A stretch of DNA of 64,000 nt from Alkalilimnicola ehrlichii (GTDB lineage Bacteria > Pseudomonadota > Gammaproteobacteria > Nitrococcales > AK92): contig NZ_NFZV01000004.1 of the NCBI RefSeq assembly GCF_003399765.1, positions 1 to 64,000 of the forward strand. The letters run 5' to 3'. The notes under the pieces are model-generated. The model saw only the letters and a program-made list of their open reading frames with translations. It searched no databases and had not been told where the DNA came from. A program made the translations under genes and the position numbers. Shown here one piece after another: positions 8,345 to 17,373 of this stretch. The number at the start of each line of letters is the position of its first letter. Within the stretch, counting starts at the first letter, position 1.

Positions 8345-10195
8345 TTAATCCAGCAGGTCCAAATTCCGCACCGCGCCTTTGTCGGCGCTGGTGGTGAGTT
8401 TGGCATAGGCCTTTAGTGCTGTGCTGACGCGGCGGGTGCGCTCGATGGAGGGCTTCCAGGCGGTCGCGCCTTTGGCTTCCATCGCTTGGCGCCGCTTCGC
8501 CAGCTCTTCGTCGGAGATCGCGATTTCGATCTTGCGGTTGGGGATATCGATGCGGATGGTGTCGCCTTCCTCGATCAGGGCGATGTTGCCTTGTTCGGCG
8601 GCTTCCGGCGATACGTGCCCGATGGACAGCCCCGAGGTGCCGCCGGAGAAGCGACCGTCGGTGATCAACGCGCAGTCTTTGCCGAGACCCTTCGACTTCA
8701 GGTAGCTGGTCGGGTAGAGCATTTCCTGCATACCGGGGCCGCCGCGTGGGCCTTCGTAGCGGATGATGACCACATCGCCCGCTTGAACCTTGTTGCCGAG
8801 AATGCCTTCGACGGCGCTGTCCTGGCTTTCGAAGATCCGCGCCGGGCCTTCGAAGGTGAGAATGCTCTCGTCGACGCCGGCGGTTTTCACGATGCAGCCG
8901 CGCTCGGCTAAGTTGCCATACAGTACGGCTAGGCCGCCGTCGCGGCTATAGGCATGCTCCAGCGAACGGATGCAGCCGTTTTCGCGGTCATCGTCCAGGC
9001 TCGGATAGCGCGTGGCCTGGCTGAAGGCGGTCTGAGTCGGAATACCGGCCGGCCCGGCCCGGAAGAACTCTTTGACGCTCTCGTCCTGGGTGCGTTTGAT
9101 GTCCCACTTGTCCAGTCCTTCGACCAGTGTTTTGCTGTGCACGGTCGGGACGTCGGTTTTCAGCAATCCGGCACGGTCGAGCTCGCCGAGAATACCGACG
9201 ACGCCGCCGGCGCGGTGGACGTCTTCCATGTGGTAAGCCTGGGTGGCCGGGGCGACCTTGCACAGGTTGGGGACTTTGCGCGAAAGATGATCGATGTCGC
9301 TCATGGTGAAGTCGACTTCGCCTTCTTGCGCTGCTGCGAGCAGGTGCAACACGGTGTTGGTGGAGCCGCCCATGGCGATATCGAGGCTCATGGCGTTTTC
9401 GAACGCGGCCCGGCTGGCGATGTTGCGCGGCAGAACGCTGTCGTCCTCGCCACGATAGTAGCGCTCGGTGAGTTCGACGATGCGGCGGCCGGCTTCGCGG
9501 AACAGTCGCTCGCGGTCGGCGTGAGTGGCGAGCAGCGAGCCGTTGCCGGGCAGGCTCAGGCCAAGCGCTTCGGTGAGGCAGTTCATCGAGTTGGCGGTGA
9601 ACATGCCGGAGCAGGAGCCGCAGGTCGGGCAGGCCGAGCGCTCGATGGTCGCGACGTCTTCGTCGCTACGATTGGGGTCGGCGGCCGCGACCATGGCGTC
9701 GACCAGATCAAGGCTCAGATCCTCGCCGGCCAGGCGGGTCTTGCCCGCTTCCATCGGGCCGCCGGAGACGAAGATCGCCGGGATGTTGAGGCGCATGGCG
9801 GCCATTAACATGCCGGGGGTGATCTTGTCGCAGTTGGATATGCAGACCAACGCATCGGCGGTGTGGGCGTTGCACATGTATTCGACGCTGTCGGCGATGA
9901 TGTCGCGCGAGGGCAGCGAGTAGAGCATGCCGTCGTGGCCCATGGCGATGCCGTCGTCTACCGCTATGGTGTTGAACTCTTTGCCGACGCCGCCCGCTTT
10001 CTCGATTTCTTCGATGACCAGTTGGCCCATGTCCTTGAGGTGGACGTGGCCGGGTACGAATTGGGTGAAGGAGTTGGCCACTGCGATAATCGGCTTGGCG
10101 AAATCCTCGTCTTTCATCCCGGTGGCCCGCCACAGGGCGCGGGCGCCGGCCATGTTGCGACCGAAGGTGGAGGTCCGCGAGCGATAGGCTGGCAT
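8345..10195 (-). CDS. ilvD: Dihydroxy-acid dehydratase
   Basis: Fe-S-dependent dehydratase (EC 4.2.1.9) that converts dihydroxy-isovalerate and dihydroxy-methylvalerate to the keto acids for valine and isoleucine. At 616 residues it matches the IlvD family. Cluster-ligand regions are visible: CDKITPGM near residue 125 and [11 protein letters not shown] near residue 195. The ATG is preceded by AGAGGATCG. It is not in an operon with ilvN/ilvC, which lie 26 kb away, which is common in gammaproteobacteria. The gene shows no irregularity. Confidence 0.97.
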   Translation of the reverse strand: MPAYRSRTSTFGRNMAGARALWRATGMKDEDFAKPIIAVANSFTQFVPGHVHLKDMGQLVIEEIEKAGGVGKEFNTIAVDDGIAMGHDGMLYSLPSRDIIADSVEYMCNAHTADALVCISNCDKITPGMLMAAMRLNIPAIFVSGGPMEAGKTRLAGEDLSLDLVDAMVAAADPNRSDEDVATIERSACPTCGSCSGMFTANSMNCLTEALGLSLPGNGSLLATHADRERLFREAGRRIVELTERYYRGEDDSVLPRNIASRAAFENAMSLDIAMGGSTNTVLHLLAAAQEGEVDFTMSDIDHLSRKVPNLCKVAPATQAYHMEDVHRAGGVVGILGELDRAGLLKTDVPTVHSKTLVEGLDKWDIKRTQDESVKEFFRAGPAGIPTQTAFSQATRYPSLDDDRENGCIRSLEHAYSRDGGLAVLYGNLAERGCIVKTAGVDESILTFEGPARIFESQDSAVEGILGNKVQAGDVVIIRYEGPRGGPGMQEMLYPTSYLKSKGLGKDCALITDGRFSGGTSGLSIGHVSPEAAEQGNIALIEEGDTIRIDIPNRKIEIAISDEELAKRRQAMEAKGATAWKPSIERTRRVSTALKAYAKLTTSADKGAVRNLDLLD

Positions 10196-10329
10196 GTGTT
10201 CGATCCTCTATACGGTTCTAGCCGGTGGCTGATAGTTGTTACGGCGGATAAGGCCGTTATCAGCGCTTTCCTAAAACAAGCGAGGATAGCATATCGTGCG
10301 GATTGCGGGCGCGCTTTTGGCCGCTGCGA

Positions 10330-10791
10330 CTACCAGATTTTGCGAAACCAGCCGGGTTTTAGCCAAGAGCGTTGGGCGCCGTGTTTAAGAAAATGCTCGC
10401 TGTAGTTTTGGTCTTCTTTCATGATGTGGTTGATCAGCCAGTTGCGCAGAAATTCCATCAGTTCCTGGCGCGATACTTTGCCTTCGCCGACCAGTTGGTA
10501 CTTGAACTCCAGCACTTGTTGAATGAGGTCTTCGTGGTGTCGTTTATGCGCTTCATACTCGGCGATGGGGTAGCCGAGGATGCGCATCAGGCTTTCTTCG
10601 ACGACGAAGTGCGTCCGTGTGTATTCGATTAGCTTGTCGAGCGCCTGATCGACCGATTCCTGCCCACGCCGAGCTAGCATCGCGGCATTAAGTTCGTTGA
10701 TGAGTTCTATCAGGCACTTGTGCTGCTCGTCGATTTCCTGGATGCCGACGCTAAGCTCCTCTTTCCAGCTCACGTAGTCGGGAATACTCAT
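10330..10791 (-). CDS. Bacteriohemerythrin
   Basis: This 153-residue single-domain oxygen-binding protein has a non-heme di-iron site. All seven usual ligands are present: H24 (in EIDEQH), H61 and E65 (HFVVEE), H82 and H86 (HKRHH), H122 and D127 (HIMKED). AGGAGT precedes the ATG. Members of this family store, carry or sense O2 or NO, and some deliver O2 to methane or chemotaxis systems. As a stand-alone protein here the role is not shown. It is 134 bases upstream of ilvD on the same strand; IlvD has an O2-sensitive Fe-S cluster, which makes an oxygen-buffering link imaginable but unproven. Confidence 0.9.
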   Translation of the reverse strand: MSIPDYVSWKEELSVGIQEIDEQHKCLIELINELNAAMLARRGQESVDQALDKLIEYTRTHFVVEESLMRILGYPIAEYEAHKRHHEDLIQQVLEFKYQLVGEGKVSRQELMEFLRNWLINHIMKEDQNYSEHFLKHGAQRSWLKPGWFRKIW

Positions 10792-10959
10792 GGCGGACTC
10801 CTGTCTTGTCGTTCTTGGGGAGCACTGAGGCGTTTCCTTTCGGGGTGGGAGGGTAGCGAAGGCGGTGCGGGAGCATGATGATTTTTGTCATGCGGAATGT
10901 AGTTCTGCTCTAATGGGGGCGTTTTGGCAGGTTATATGGCCTTAAACCGTGGAGGGTGT

Positions 10960-12081
10960 ATGAGGACTATTGCTCGTACCGCATTACGATTGTCGATTGC
11001 GGCCGGTGTACTGGGAGGTTGTGTCGCGGTAGCTGCCGAAAACCCGAGCTATCAGGTGGAGCTTGTTAGCGAAGGCTTTGAGCATCCGTGGGCGTTGACG
11101 TTTTTGAACGAGCGGGAAGCGCTGGTGACCGAGCGCCCGGGGCGGCTAAGCCGAGTCGATGTGACGACCGGCGAGCGCCAGACGATCGAAGGCATCCCTG
11201 AAGTAGCGGTGGTGAACCAAGGCGGCTTGCTGGATGTGGCCTTACACCCTGATTTCGAGGAGACCCGGTGGGTTTATCTAAGCTATGCCGGCGCAGGCGA
11301 GGGCGGCTATGCCACCCATGTGGGGCGTGGCCGGTTGGACGGTAACTACTTGGAAGATTTCGAAGTTATTCACGTCGCAACGCCTTTTACCGGCGGTGGC
11401 CAGCATTTCGGCTCTCGTTTGGTATTCGACGCCGAGGGGTATCTTTTCGTCACGGTGGGAGACCGTGGCGACCGCGACCGCTCGCAGCAGCTCGGTAATC
11501 ACCAGGGCACGACGCTGCGCTTGCACGAGGATGGCCGCATCCCCGCCGATAATCCCTTTGTCGATCGCGAGGATGCAAAGCCGGCTATTTACAGCTATGG
11601 CCATCGTAACGCGCAGGGAATGACGTTACATCCGGAAACCGGGGTTCTTTGGCAGCACGAGCATGGGCCGCGCGGCGGCGACGAGGTGAATCTGCCGCGG
11701 GCCGGCGAGAACTACGGCTGGCCGGTGACCAGTTATGGCCGCGAGTACAGCGACGGTAGCCCGATCGGGCCGGATCCGCACGAGCGGGACGATATGGTCG
11801 CGCCGGTTTATCATTGGCACGATTCCTATGCCCCTTCCGGCATGACGTTCTACACAGGCGACGCGTTCCCCGAATGGCGGAATGATTTGTTTATCGGGTC
11901 GCTGGCGCGGCGGCACTTGACGCGTTTGAGCGTCGACGGCGAGGCGATCACCGGCGAAGAAACCTTACTTGCCGATCGCAGGTGGCGGATTCGCGATGTT
12001 CGCACCGGGCCGGACGGCTATCTTTATCTGCTCGTCGATAGCAACGACGCCCCGTTGGTGCGCCTACGTCCCACCGAATAA
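10960..12081 (+). CDS. PQQ-dependent sugar dehydrogenase family protein (YliI-like)
   Basis: A periplasmic six-bladed beta-propeller of 373 residues with a signal peptide (hydrophobic residues about 8-25, ending VAVAAEN). Family phrases include GFEHPWALTFL, NQGGLLDVALHPDF, HFGSRLVFD, YSYGHRNAQGM and HEHGPRGGDEVN, which place it with soluble aldose sugar dehydrogenases of the YliI/Asd type that bind PQQ and Ca2+. GGAGGGTGT precedes the chosen ATG; an earlier in-frame ATG at 10924 lacks a good ribosome site. No PQQ biosynthesis gene is in the window, so the cofactor would have to be made elsewhere or imported. Confidence 0.88.
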   Translation: MRTIARTALRLSIAAGVLGGCVAVAAENPSYQVELVSEGFEHPWALTFLNEREALVTERPGRLSRVDVTTGERQTIEGIPEVAVVNQGGLLDVALHPDFEETRWVYLSYAGAGEGGYATHVGRGRLDGNYLEDFEVIHVATPFTGGGQHFGSRLVFDAEGYLFVTVGDRGDRDRSQQLGNHQGTTLRLHEDGRIPADNPFVDREDAKPAIYSYGHRNAQGMTLHPETGVLWQHEHGPRGGDEVNLPRAGENYGWPVTSYGREYSDGSPIGPDPHERDDMVAPVYHWHDSYAPSGMTFYTGDAFPEWRNDLFIGSLARRHLTRLSVDGEAITGEETLLADRRWRIRDVRTGPDGYLYLLVDSNDAPLVRLRPTE

Positions 12082-12192
12082 GTAGTACGGCGGGCTCATT
12101 GCCAAGTGCCCGTGTCGGACGCGGCCACTTGGCCTGCCGATAGCCCGCCGTTACTCTCTTGGCAGGAGTTGTCGCCCCGTAAAGGAAAATCT

Positions 12193-12918
12193 ATGAGTGC
12201 TAGTGCGGAAACGCTGATTCAGATTACCCGCGAACTTGGCCGCGAATGCGATGCGCTTGAGTTCGGGCCGCCCACCACGCACGTGTACAATCCGTTGGAT
12301 TACGCTTGGGTTCCGCACGAGCAGTATTTGCGCTTGTTTCACGGGGGGCGGCCTGAAGTGGTGTTGGTCGGGATGAACCCTGGGCCGTTCGGTATGTTGC
12401 AGACCGGCGTGCCGTTTGGCGACATTGTTATGGTGCGTGATTGGCTCGGTATCGAGGCGCCGGTCGAGCAGCCGCCGCACGTGCACCCGAAGCGTCCGGT
12501 GAGCGGCTTCGCCAATCGCCGCCGCGAGGTTAGCGGGAGCCGCATTTGGGGCTGGGCGCAGGAGCGGTTCGGTACCGCGGAGCGCTTTCTGGAGCGGTTT
12601 TTTGTGCTGAATTACTGCCCGTTGGCCTTCTTTGACGAGAAGGGCACGAATCGTACTCCCGATAAGTTACGGCGCGATGAGCAGCGTGCTTTATTCGAGG
12701 TATGCGATCGCGGCCTGGGACGTTTGCTGGATGCATTGCAGCCGCGCTGGGTAGTGGGCGTCGGACGTTTTGCCGAGCAACGCGTCGAAGCCGTTGCCGA
12801 GTCGCGCGGTATGCAGGTGACCGGCGTGACGCACCCCAGCCCGGCGAATCCGAAGGCCAATCAAGGTTGGGCGAAGCATATGGATGCGTTATTGGAGGAG
12901 CTGGGTGTTGCGGCATAA
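12193..12918 (+). CDS. SMUG1-type uracil-DNA glycosylase (family 3)
   Basis: A 241-residue base-excision repair enzyme that removes uracil and some oxidised pyrimidines from DNA. The diagnostic motifs are GMNPGPFGMLQTGVPFG (motif 1, uracil pocket and catalytic region) and HPSPANPKAN (motif 2, with the catalytic histidine and DNA-intercalating segment). SMUG1 is rare in bacteria compared with Ung, so this gene may be a lateral acquisition, although base composition looks like its neighbours. Start: ATG after AAAGGAAAATCT; the reading frame runs 29 codons further upstream without support. A second, unrelated uracil glycosylase (family 4) is encoded at 40954-41660. Confidence 0.88.
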   Translation: MSASAETLIQITRELGRECDALEFGPPTTHVYNPLDYAWVPHEQYLRLFHGGRPEVVLVGMNPGPFGMLQTGVPFGDIVMVRDWLGIEAPVEQPPHVHPKRPVSGFANRRREVSGSRIWGWAQERFGTAERFLERFFVLNYCPLAFFDEKGTNRTPDKLRRDEQRALFEVCDRGLGRLLDALQPRWVVGVGRFAEQRVEAVAESRGMQVTGVTHPSPANPKANQGWAKHMDALLEELGVAA

Positions 12919-12951
12919 GGGCCGCTCTATAGGCGCTATCCGGCGCCGGGG

Positions 12952-13755
12952 TTACCGGATTCGATTCAAGTTCCGAGTGAGTAAGGCGCGAGAGACTTCG
13001 CCGAAGTAACGCTCGACTTGTTCGCCTTCGGCATTAAAGAATAACGTCGCCGGGTAACCGGCGATGTCGAAGTGTCGGCCCATCGTGAATTGCTCGTCGA
13101 GCAGAACCCAGCGAATATCGAGCCCGCCGGCGTCGAGAAAACCCTGCACTTGGTCGCGGGTCTCGCCCTGATTGACCAGTAGGAAGACGACGTCCGGGTT
13201 GGCTTTGGCCATTTCTTCTAGTAGCGGCATTTCCCGCTGGCAGGGCGGGCACCACGTCGCCCATAGGTTGAGGACAACGGGTTGGCCGCGAAACTGTTCG
13301 ATGGCTTGCGGCTGGCCGGAGAGGTCGTACAGATTAACGGGCGGTAAAGGTTTGCCGGGTGTCGCCGTGAGTTGGTTGAGCATCGTTAGGCTGCCCCAGG
13401 CAATACCGGCAACGGCAAGCGGAACCGTCGCATGACGCAGCAGCCGCCACTGGCCACGGAAGTGCCATAGCGTGTAGAGGATTGCGCCCACAGCAGCGCC
13501 CATCGGGTGGAAGCCGCCTTGCCACAGATACAGTACGCTTAGCGGGTCGCTACGAAACGCCTCGAAGTTGAACGCTACATAAGCGAGCCTGGCGCAGACT
13601 AACCCGGTTAGTGCGGCATTAAAGGCCCAATCGGCAAAACGGGCGTCGACCCGTCGTTTGTACCACGCGCCACCGGCCAATAGAACCAGTAGGCTCAGCA
13701 AGGCGATTACGCGAGGCGTCGACAGCAGGAGAGGCCCAAGGCTGATCGAATCCAT
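12952..13755 (-). CDS. Membrane-anchored TlpA-like thioredoxin with multi-pass N-terminus
   Basis: A 267-residue protein with two parts. Residues 1-130 hold about four hydrophobic segments and resemble the N-terminal region of prolipoprotein diacylglyceryl transferase (Lgt)-like proteins (for example LWQGGFHPMGAAVGA). Residues 135-267 are a periplasmic TlpA/ResA-type thioredoxin domain with the redox motif WCPPC in NLWATWCPPCQREMP and the cis-proline segment IAGYPATLFF. The likely role is thiol reduction in the periplasm, for instance in cytochrome c maturation or oxidative protein repair. The Lgt resemblance is by eye only; the catalytic Lgt region is not complete. It is convergent with SMUG1. 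Confidence 0.8.
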   Translation of the reverse strand: MDSISLGPLLLSTPRVIALLSLLVLLAGGAWYKRRVDARFADWAFNAALTGLVCARLAYVAFNFEAFRSDPLSVLYLWQGGFHPMGAAVGAILYTLWHFRGQWRLLRHATVPLAVAGIAWGSLTMLNQLTATPGKPLPPVNLYDLSGQPQAIEQFRGQPVVLNLWATWCPPCQREMPLLEEMAKANPDVVFLLVNQGETRDQVQGFLDAGGLDIRWVLLDEQFTMGRHFDIAGYPATLFFNAEGEQVERYFGEVSRALLTRNLNRIR

Positions 13756-13857
13756 AATCTGGCTTTATTTCCTTTATTGCTTCAGATTAACAGACCGTGG
13801 CGCCCCATTGATTTTCCTCGCCGCGTCGCCCTTGGCAAGGAGCCGCAATGCGGTCAT

Positions 13858-13895
13858 GGGGCTGGCAATGAGCGCCCCACGAGCGGGCCAGCCCC
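13858..13895. repeat. Inverted repeat between TlpA-like and DUF2795 genes
   Basis: GGGGCTGG and CCAGCCCC form a perfect stem (slightly longer with the flanking C/G) around a loop of roughly 20 bases in the 200-base spacer. No T-run follows on either strand. It could be a processed 3' end of the minus-strand DUF2795 transcript. Confidence 0.35.
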
Positions 13896-13959
13896 CTTGG
13901 CCACTGAACAGGCGAATCTATGCGTGAAGGCGTACTAGTTGCGTGCCTCTACGCCGCCT

Positions 13960-14181
13960 TTACTTGTCTTCCATGTCGTTGCGCACTTCTTCTGCACTAC
14001 GATACTCCCGATCAGGCAGTTTATTGAGCCTGTCGCGGATCTCCTCGTGCAGTCTGTTTTGCCGGTGAATTTGATCGGCGTGCCGGATCATGTCAACCGG
14101 CCGAGCTGGAAACACGAGGCCTTCTAAGAAATGACCTAAGCCCTCAAAGGCTTCGCGTGGGCGATTCTCGTATTCGGCCAT
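13960..14181 (-). CDS. DUF2795-like small protein
   Basis: A 73-residue, highly charged cytoplasmic protein. The pattern GLGHFLEGLVFPARPVDMI, then a His/charged helix, then LNKLPDREYRSAEEV matches the DUF2795 layout (K/EG..FPA...D...HA, then LPDREY.S..EV). Members of this family occur in many bacteria and their function is unknown. A very strong AGGAGGTG ribosome site fixes the start at the inner ATG, suggesting high expression. It lies downstream of the DUF3108 gene on the same strand, 91 bases away. Confidence 0.65.
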   Translation of the reverse strand: MAEYENRPREAFEGLGHFLEGLVFPARPVDMIRHADQIHRQNRLHEEIRDRLNKLPDREYRSAEEVRNDMEDK

Positions 14182-14272
14182 GACGCACCTCCTTTCGGTT
14201 TTCGTCCGGCATAATATTATTAATTTAGCGGCATTCCCCAACGGCTATCAAGTCAGCCCTCTGCTGCGCGCT

Positions 14273-15115
14273 TCATCGGCGATCCGGCGTTAACGATTTC
14301 AGGCGTTCCAACTCCAGTTCCACGGCACCGTCGTCTTCGTCGACATGGCGGATACGTACCGGTAGATAGCTCAGGTCCGGCGCAAACCAGAAGATCGTTT
14401 CGTCGCCACCGGTGTAGGGCGGTAACTCGGCGGCGTCGAGATCGAAGTCGGCTTCGTCCTCTTCGTCGATCCGTAATTGGCCGGTGACTTCGACCCGAAT
14501 CGCTTCAAACGTGCCTTCGCGGGTGCGAATCTCGTCGCGGCCCTTGACCGTCACCGCGTAAACTCGTAGGCGGCGGGGTTGGGCGATGAGATAGCGCATT
14601 TCCTCTTCGCCGGCTGCAATGTCGTTCATCATCGCTAGGTGTAACGACATTTGGTCGATAACGTGTTCCGGCAATTGTTGCTCGCGGCTATCGCCTTTGT
14701 AATGCAAGGTGCTGACGCCGCCCGGTTGTTCCGGAAAGTCGATATGGTCTTCGCGACCGCCGCGACCGGTGCGGATGTAATCGTAGCGGTGGGGAATAAT
14801 CTGCCCGTTCTCGATCACGCCCCGGCTTTTCTCTTCGATCTCGTTGCGATAGAGCAGGGCGATAACCCCGCGCGGGCGTAGGTGCGACTGGTAGTTATAC
14901 TCTCCGTCGCGATTACGCTCGAACTGCATTTCCGCCCGCCCTAGCGCCATGCCGCGAGCGCTTGCCAGGTAGGTGGCGTTAAATTCTATCGGTAGCGCTT
15001 GAACCTGGAAGGCGCTAGTCAGCAGCGCTAACGCAGTTACCAATAGCCAATAACGCTTGCTTAGCGTTTTATTCGCTCGCGCACCGGTGCGGGCGCTATT
15101 CGTCCTGTTCGTCAT
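14273..15115 (-). CDS. DUF3108 periplasmic protein (copy 1)
   Basis: A 280-residue protein with an N-terminal membrane or signal segment (about residues 20-40, LLVTALALLTSAFQVQA) and a periplasmic beta-rich DUF3108 domain. Typical phrases are EFNATYLASARGMALGRAEM near the start of the mature protein and FWFAPDLSYLPVRIRH near the end. Function is not established for the family. GGAG lies before the chosen ATG; the frame extends 26 codons further upstream. The window has a second DUF3108 gene at 20881-21657. Here it is downstream of the SpeE-like gene, with 154 bases between. Confidence 0.82.
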   Translation of the reverse strand: MTNRTNSARTGARANKTLSKRYWLLVTALALLTSAFQVQALPIEFNATYLASARGMALGRAEMQFERNRDGEYNYQSHLRPRGVIALLYRNEIEEKSRGVIENGQIIPHRYDYIRTGRGGREDHIDFPEQPGGVSTLHYKGDSREQQLPEHVIDQMSLHLAMMNDIAAGEEEMRYLIAQPRRLRVYAVTVKGRDEIRTREGTFEAIRVEVTGQLRIDEEDEADFDLDAAELPPYTGGDETIFWFAPDLSYLPVRIRHVDEDDGAVELELERLKSLTPDRR

Positions 15116-15269
15116 CGGCGCTCCATTTGGTAAGGGCTTATCCGTATGTGGGGCTCGGCAAAGCGAGATTAACACCCTGTTGTTGTACTGCAAATGGCGG
15201 GGCTTTTTTATTTCGACTGCCGATAAGTCGGACGGTTCCCTTGCCTTGCATCAAGAGCGGCGAGGCTAT

Positions 15270-15974
15270 TTAGCTGCGCGGACCCGTAGCGGAGGCAAAT
15301 ACCCAGCGTTCCGGAAGATAAGAGGGAACGTCGACGATGCGCTGTTCGCTCTGTGCGAAGTAGGTCTCCAGGCCGTTGCGGATTTCCCGCCTGAGGGTAT
15401 GTTCTTCGGCGCCGCAACATTGCATGCTGAATACGCCTTCCGGTTTTAAGCGGCTGGCGACTTTGTCCAGTATTTCGTGAATGAACTCCTTACGGGTCTG
15501 GTCCGCGCGTACCGGTTGCATGGTGAGGTCGTAGACGATCGCATCGTACCGTTGGTCGCGGTCCAGATAGGCAAAGGCGTCGCCGATAACAAGCTCGCCA
15601 TTGTCGGCGGCGAAGGCGTCTTCGCACATTTTCGGCAAGTAGGTGCGGCACAGGTCGACGACTTGGGCGTCGATGTCGACCATGACGGCATGTTCGCTGC
15701 CATGCTGAACGGCGGCTTTCAGCACACCTCCGTCGCCGCCGCCGAGGATAAGGACTTCGCCGAGATTATCGGTGTCCACTAATGGTTCGATCATGGCCTG
15801 GTTATAGACTTCGTCCGATTCGGCGATTTGCAGATCGTCGTCTAAATAGAGCAAGCGGCCGAAGCGTGGGTCTTCCGCGATAACGATGTGCTGATAACCG
15901 GAATGAACGTCTTCGAGAATTCTTTGGCGTTTTGCTACGTACTCTGGCAGCACGGCGTTAGGTTGGGTCGACAA
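15270..15974 (-). CDS. SpeE-like aminopropyltransferase family protein
   Basis: A 234-residue Rossmann-fold protein of the spermidine synthase superfamily. The nucleotide-binding loop LILGGGDGGVLK, the acidic VMVDIDAQVVDLC and the segment VIGDAFAYL fit SpeE. The usual catalytic region DSTDPxGP is here DLTMQPVRA: the first Asp is kept, but the second is Met and the GP pair is missing. Substrate use is therefore doubtful, and it may be a non-polyamine relative. The start codon is TTG, chosen because GGGAGG lies eight bases upstream and no in-frame ATG is better placed. No speD or speA gene is nearby. Confidence 0.72.
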   Translation of the reverse strand: MSTQPNAVLPEYVAKRQRILEDVHSGYQHIVIAEDPRFGRLLYLDDDLQIAESDEVYNQAMIEPLVDTDNLGEVLILGGGDGGVLKAAVQHGSEHAVMVDIDAQVVDLCRTYLPKMCEDAFAADNGELVIGDAFAYLDRDQRYDAIVYDLTMQPVRADQTRKEFIHEILDKVASRLKPEGVFSMQCCGAEEHTLRREIRNGLETYFAQSEQRIVDVPSYLPERWVFASATGPRS

Positions 15975-16047
15975 CTTCGAGTCCTCCCATGGCGGCTAAC
16001 TGAGCTGCATTATCATAACAAATGCCTTCGCGCGTTGCCGCTCGTGC

Positions 16048-17250
16048 TTAGCGTTTGCGTAAGCGTACCGTCTCTTCGGTAAGGTGCTCTCGTTCTAACA
16101 CGTTGTAGAGCGTGATGCGGGTATGGGTGTCTTCGCGTGCGGTGTCGAGCGCGTCGATGGCGTCGTCGATGAAGCTGGCGGCATCTTCGCCGGGCAGCGG
16201 GTGGCTGGCGATGCCGATCCGGATGGCGATCGGCAATGCCGCGTCTTTGGCGATTTCGAAATCCAGCTCTCGCAGGAGACGTTCGGCCAGAAGCGTCATT
16301 GCCGATACGCTCCGCTCCGGCATGATAAAAAGAAATCGCCCTTCGCTGTGTGCAACCAATACGTTGCTACCGCTGCCAATGATGTTATTACTGCGTAACG
16401 CCGATAATAATTTGTCGCTCAGACGGTGTAGCAAGCGTTCGGTGCGGCGCTCGCCCAAACGATCGCGTAGTTCGGGAAAGTCGTCGATTCCAAGGCAGGC
16501 GCAGCTAAGTAAGAGACCTTGCTTGAAGGCGCCGCTGACTAAGGCGTCGACCGCTAAAGTAAAAGCGGGCAGCGATAGCAGATAGGTGGTGCGATCGCGC
16601 AAACAGTGTTCGATGGCCGCCGCTTCAGTGCGCTTGGCTTCGCTGATGTCGGTCATAACGCCGAAGACGCTGTCATGGAGGCCGGTACCGGAGCTGATCT
16701 TGCCTCGGCTGCGAATCCAGCGGGTGCTGCCGTCTCGGTGGTGAGTCTGATAATCGACGGTAAAGCTCCCCTTGTCGTCCAGTTGTTCGTGCATCTCCGC
16801 TAGCACTTCCGACGGGTGCAGCATCAGCTCCTGCCATCGCTTAGGCTGTTTGCAGATTTCTTCGGAGGTATAGCCGAGCAGGGTGTTGACGGCCGGCGTT
16901 GCGGAGCGGAGCTCAAAGCCCGGCAGTTGGGCGCTGAATAAAACATCCGGTACCGTATCGAAAAACTGACGAAAGCGGGTTTCGGTGTCGATCAGCCGCG
17001 ACATAAGCTCGTACGATTTGGCCGTGTACATGCGTAGTACGAAGTACAGCAGTGCGCCGGTTGCGAGAACGAAGAACCAGCCCTTATACGTCTGCACTAA
17101 AGATAACGTTCGGGCGTCTGGGGAGAGCCAGACTGCAAGCATGTCTGAGAGTAAAATCCAGAGGCTAGCGAGGATGATGTAGGCGACAGCGATCTGGCGA
17201 GGCAGGCGGCGATAATCGCGCACTTTTCGGTTGTGCATTTGCCGGGGCAT
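16048..17250 (-). CDS. Membrane PAS-GGDEF signalling protein with degenerate GGDEF
   Basis: A 400-residue inner-membrane protein. Two transmembrane helices lie at about residues 20-40 and 55-72, with a very short periplasmic loop. A PAS sensor domain with PAC motif follows (about 88-205, ending VFGVMTDISEAKR), then a diguanylate-cyclase fold (about 225-390). Where active cyclases have GGDEF, this protein reads SEGRF (in VAHSEGRFLFIMPE), so it should not make c-di-GMP; no EAL domain is present. It may act as a c-di-GMP/GTP sensor or a protein-protein regulator. GGGAGG precedes the ATG. It is divergent from the barrel-like gene at 17374. Confidence 0.85.
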   Translation of the reverse strand: MPRQMHNRKVRDYRRLPRQIAVAYIILASLWILLSDMLAVWLSPDARTLSLVQTYKGWFFVLATGALLYFVLRMYTAKSYELMSRLIDTETRFRQFFDTVPDVLFSAQLPGFELRSATPAVNTLLGYTSEEICKQPKRWQELMLHPSEVLAEMHEQLDDKGSFTVDYQTHHRDGSTRWIRSRGKISSGTGLHDSVFGVMTDISEAKRTEAAAIEHCLRDRTTYLLSLPAFTLAVDALVSGAFKQGLLLSCACLGIDDFPELRDRLGERRTERLLHRLSDKLLSALRSNNIIGSGSNVLVAHSEGRFLFIMPERSVSAMTLLAERLLRELDFEIAKDAALPIAIRIGIASHPLPGEDAASFIDDAIDALDTAREDTHTRITLYNVLEREHLTEETVRLRKR

Positions 17251-17373
17251 AGCGCCTCCCGTTGCTGATTGCGCAAAATGGCCGTAATTCTTCTCCAGTA
17301 AGGGTTGTAATCGAGGCTGGCAAGCAGGGAGGGGCAGGCGAGGCGGTCGTACACAGTTGGCTGGCGAAGGACA

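Noticed and set aside
8954-9808. 284-codon frame antisense to ilvD
   Set aside because: A shadow of GC-rich codon bias on the other strand; composition unlike a folded protein, and ilvD is certain.
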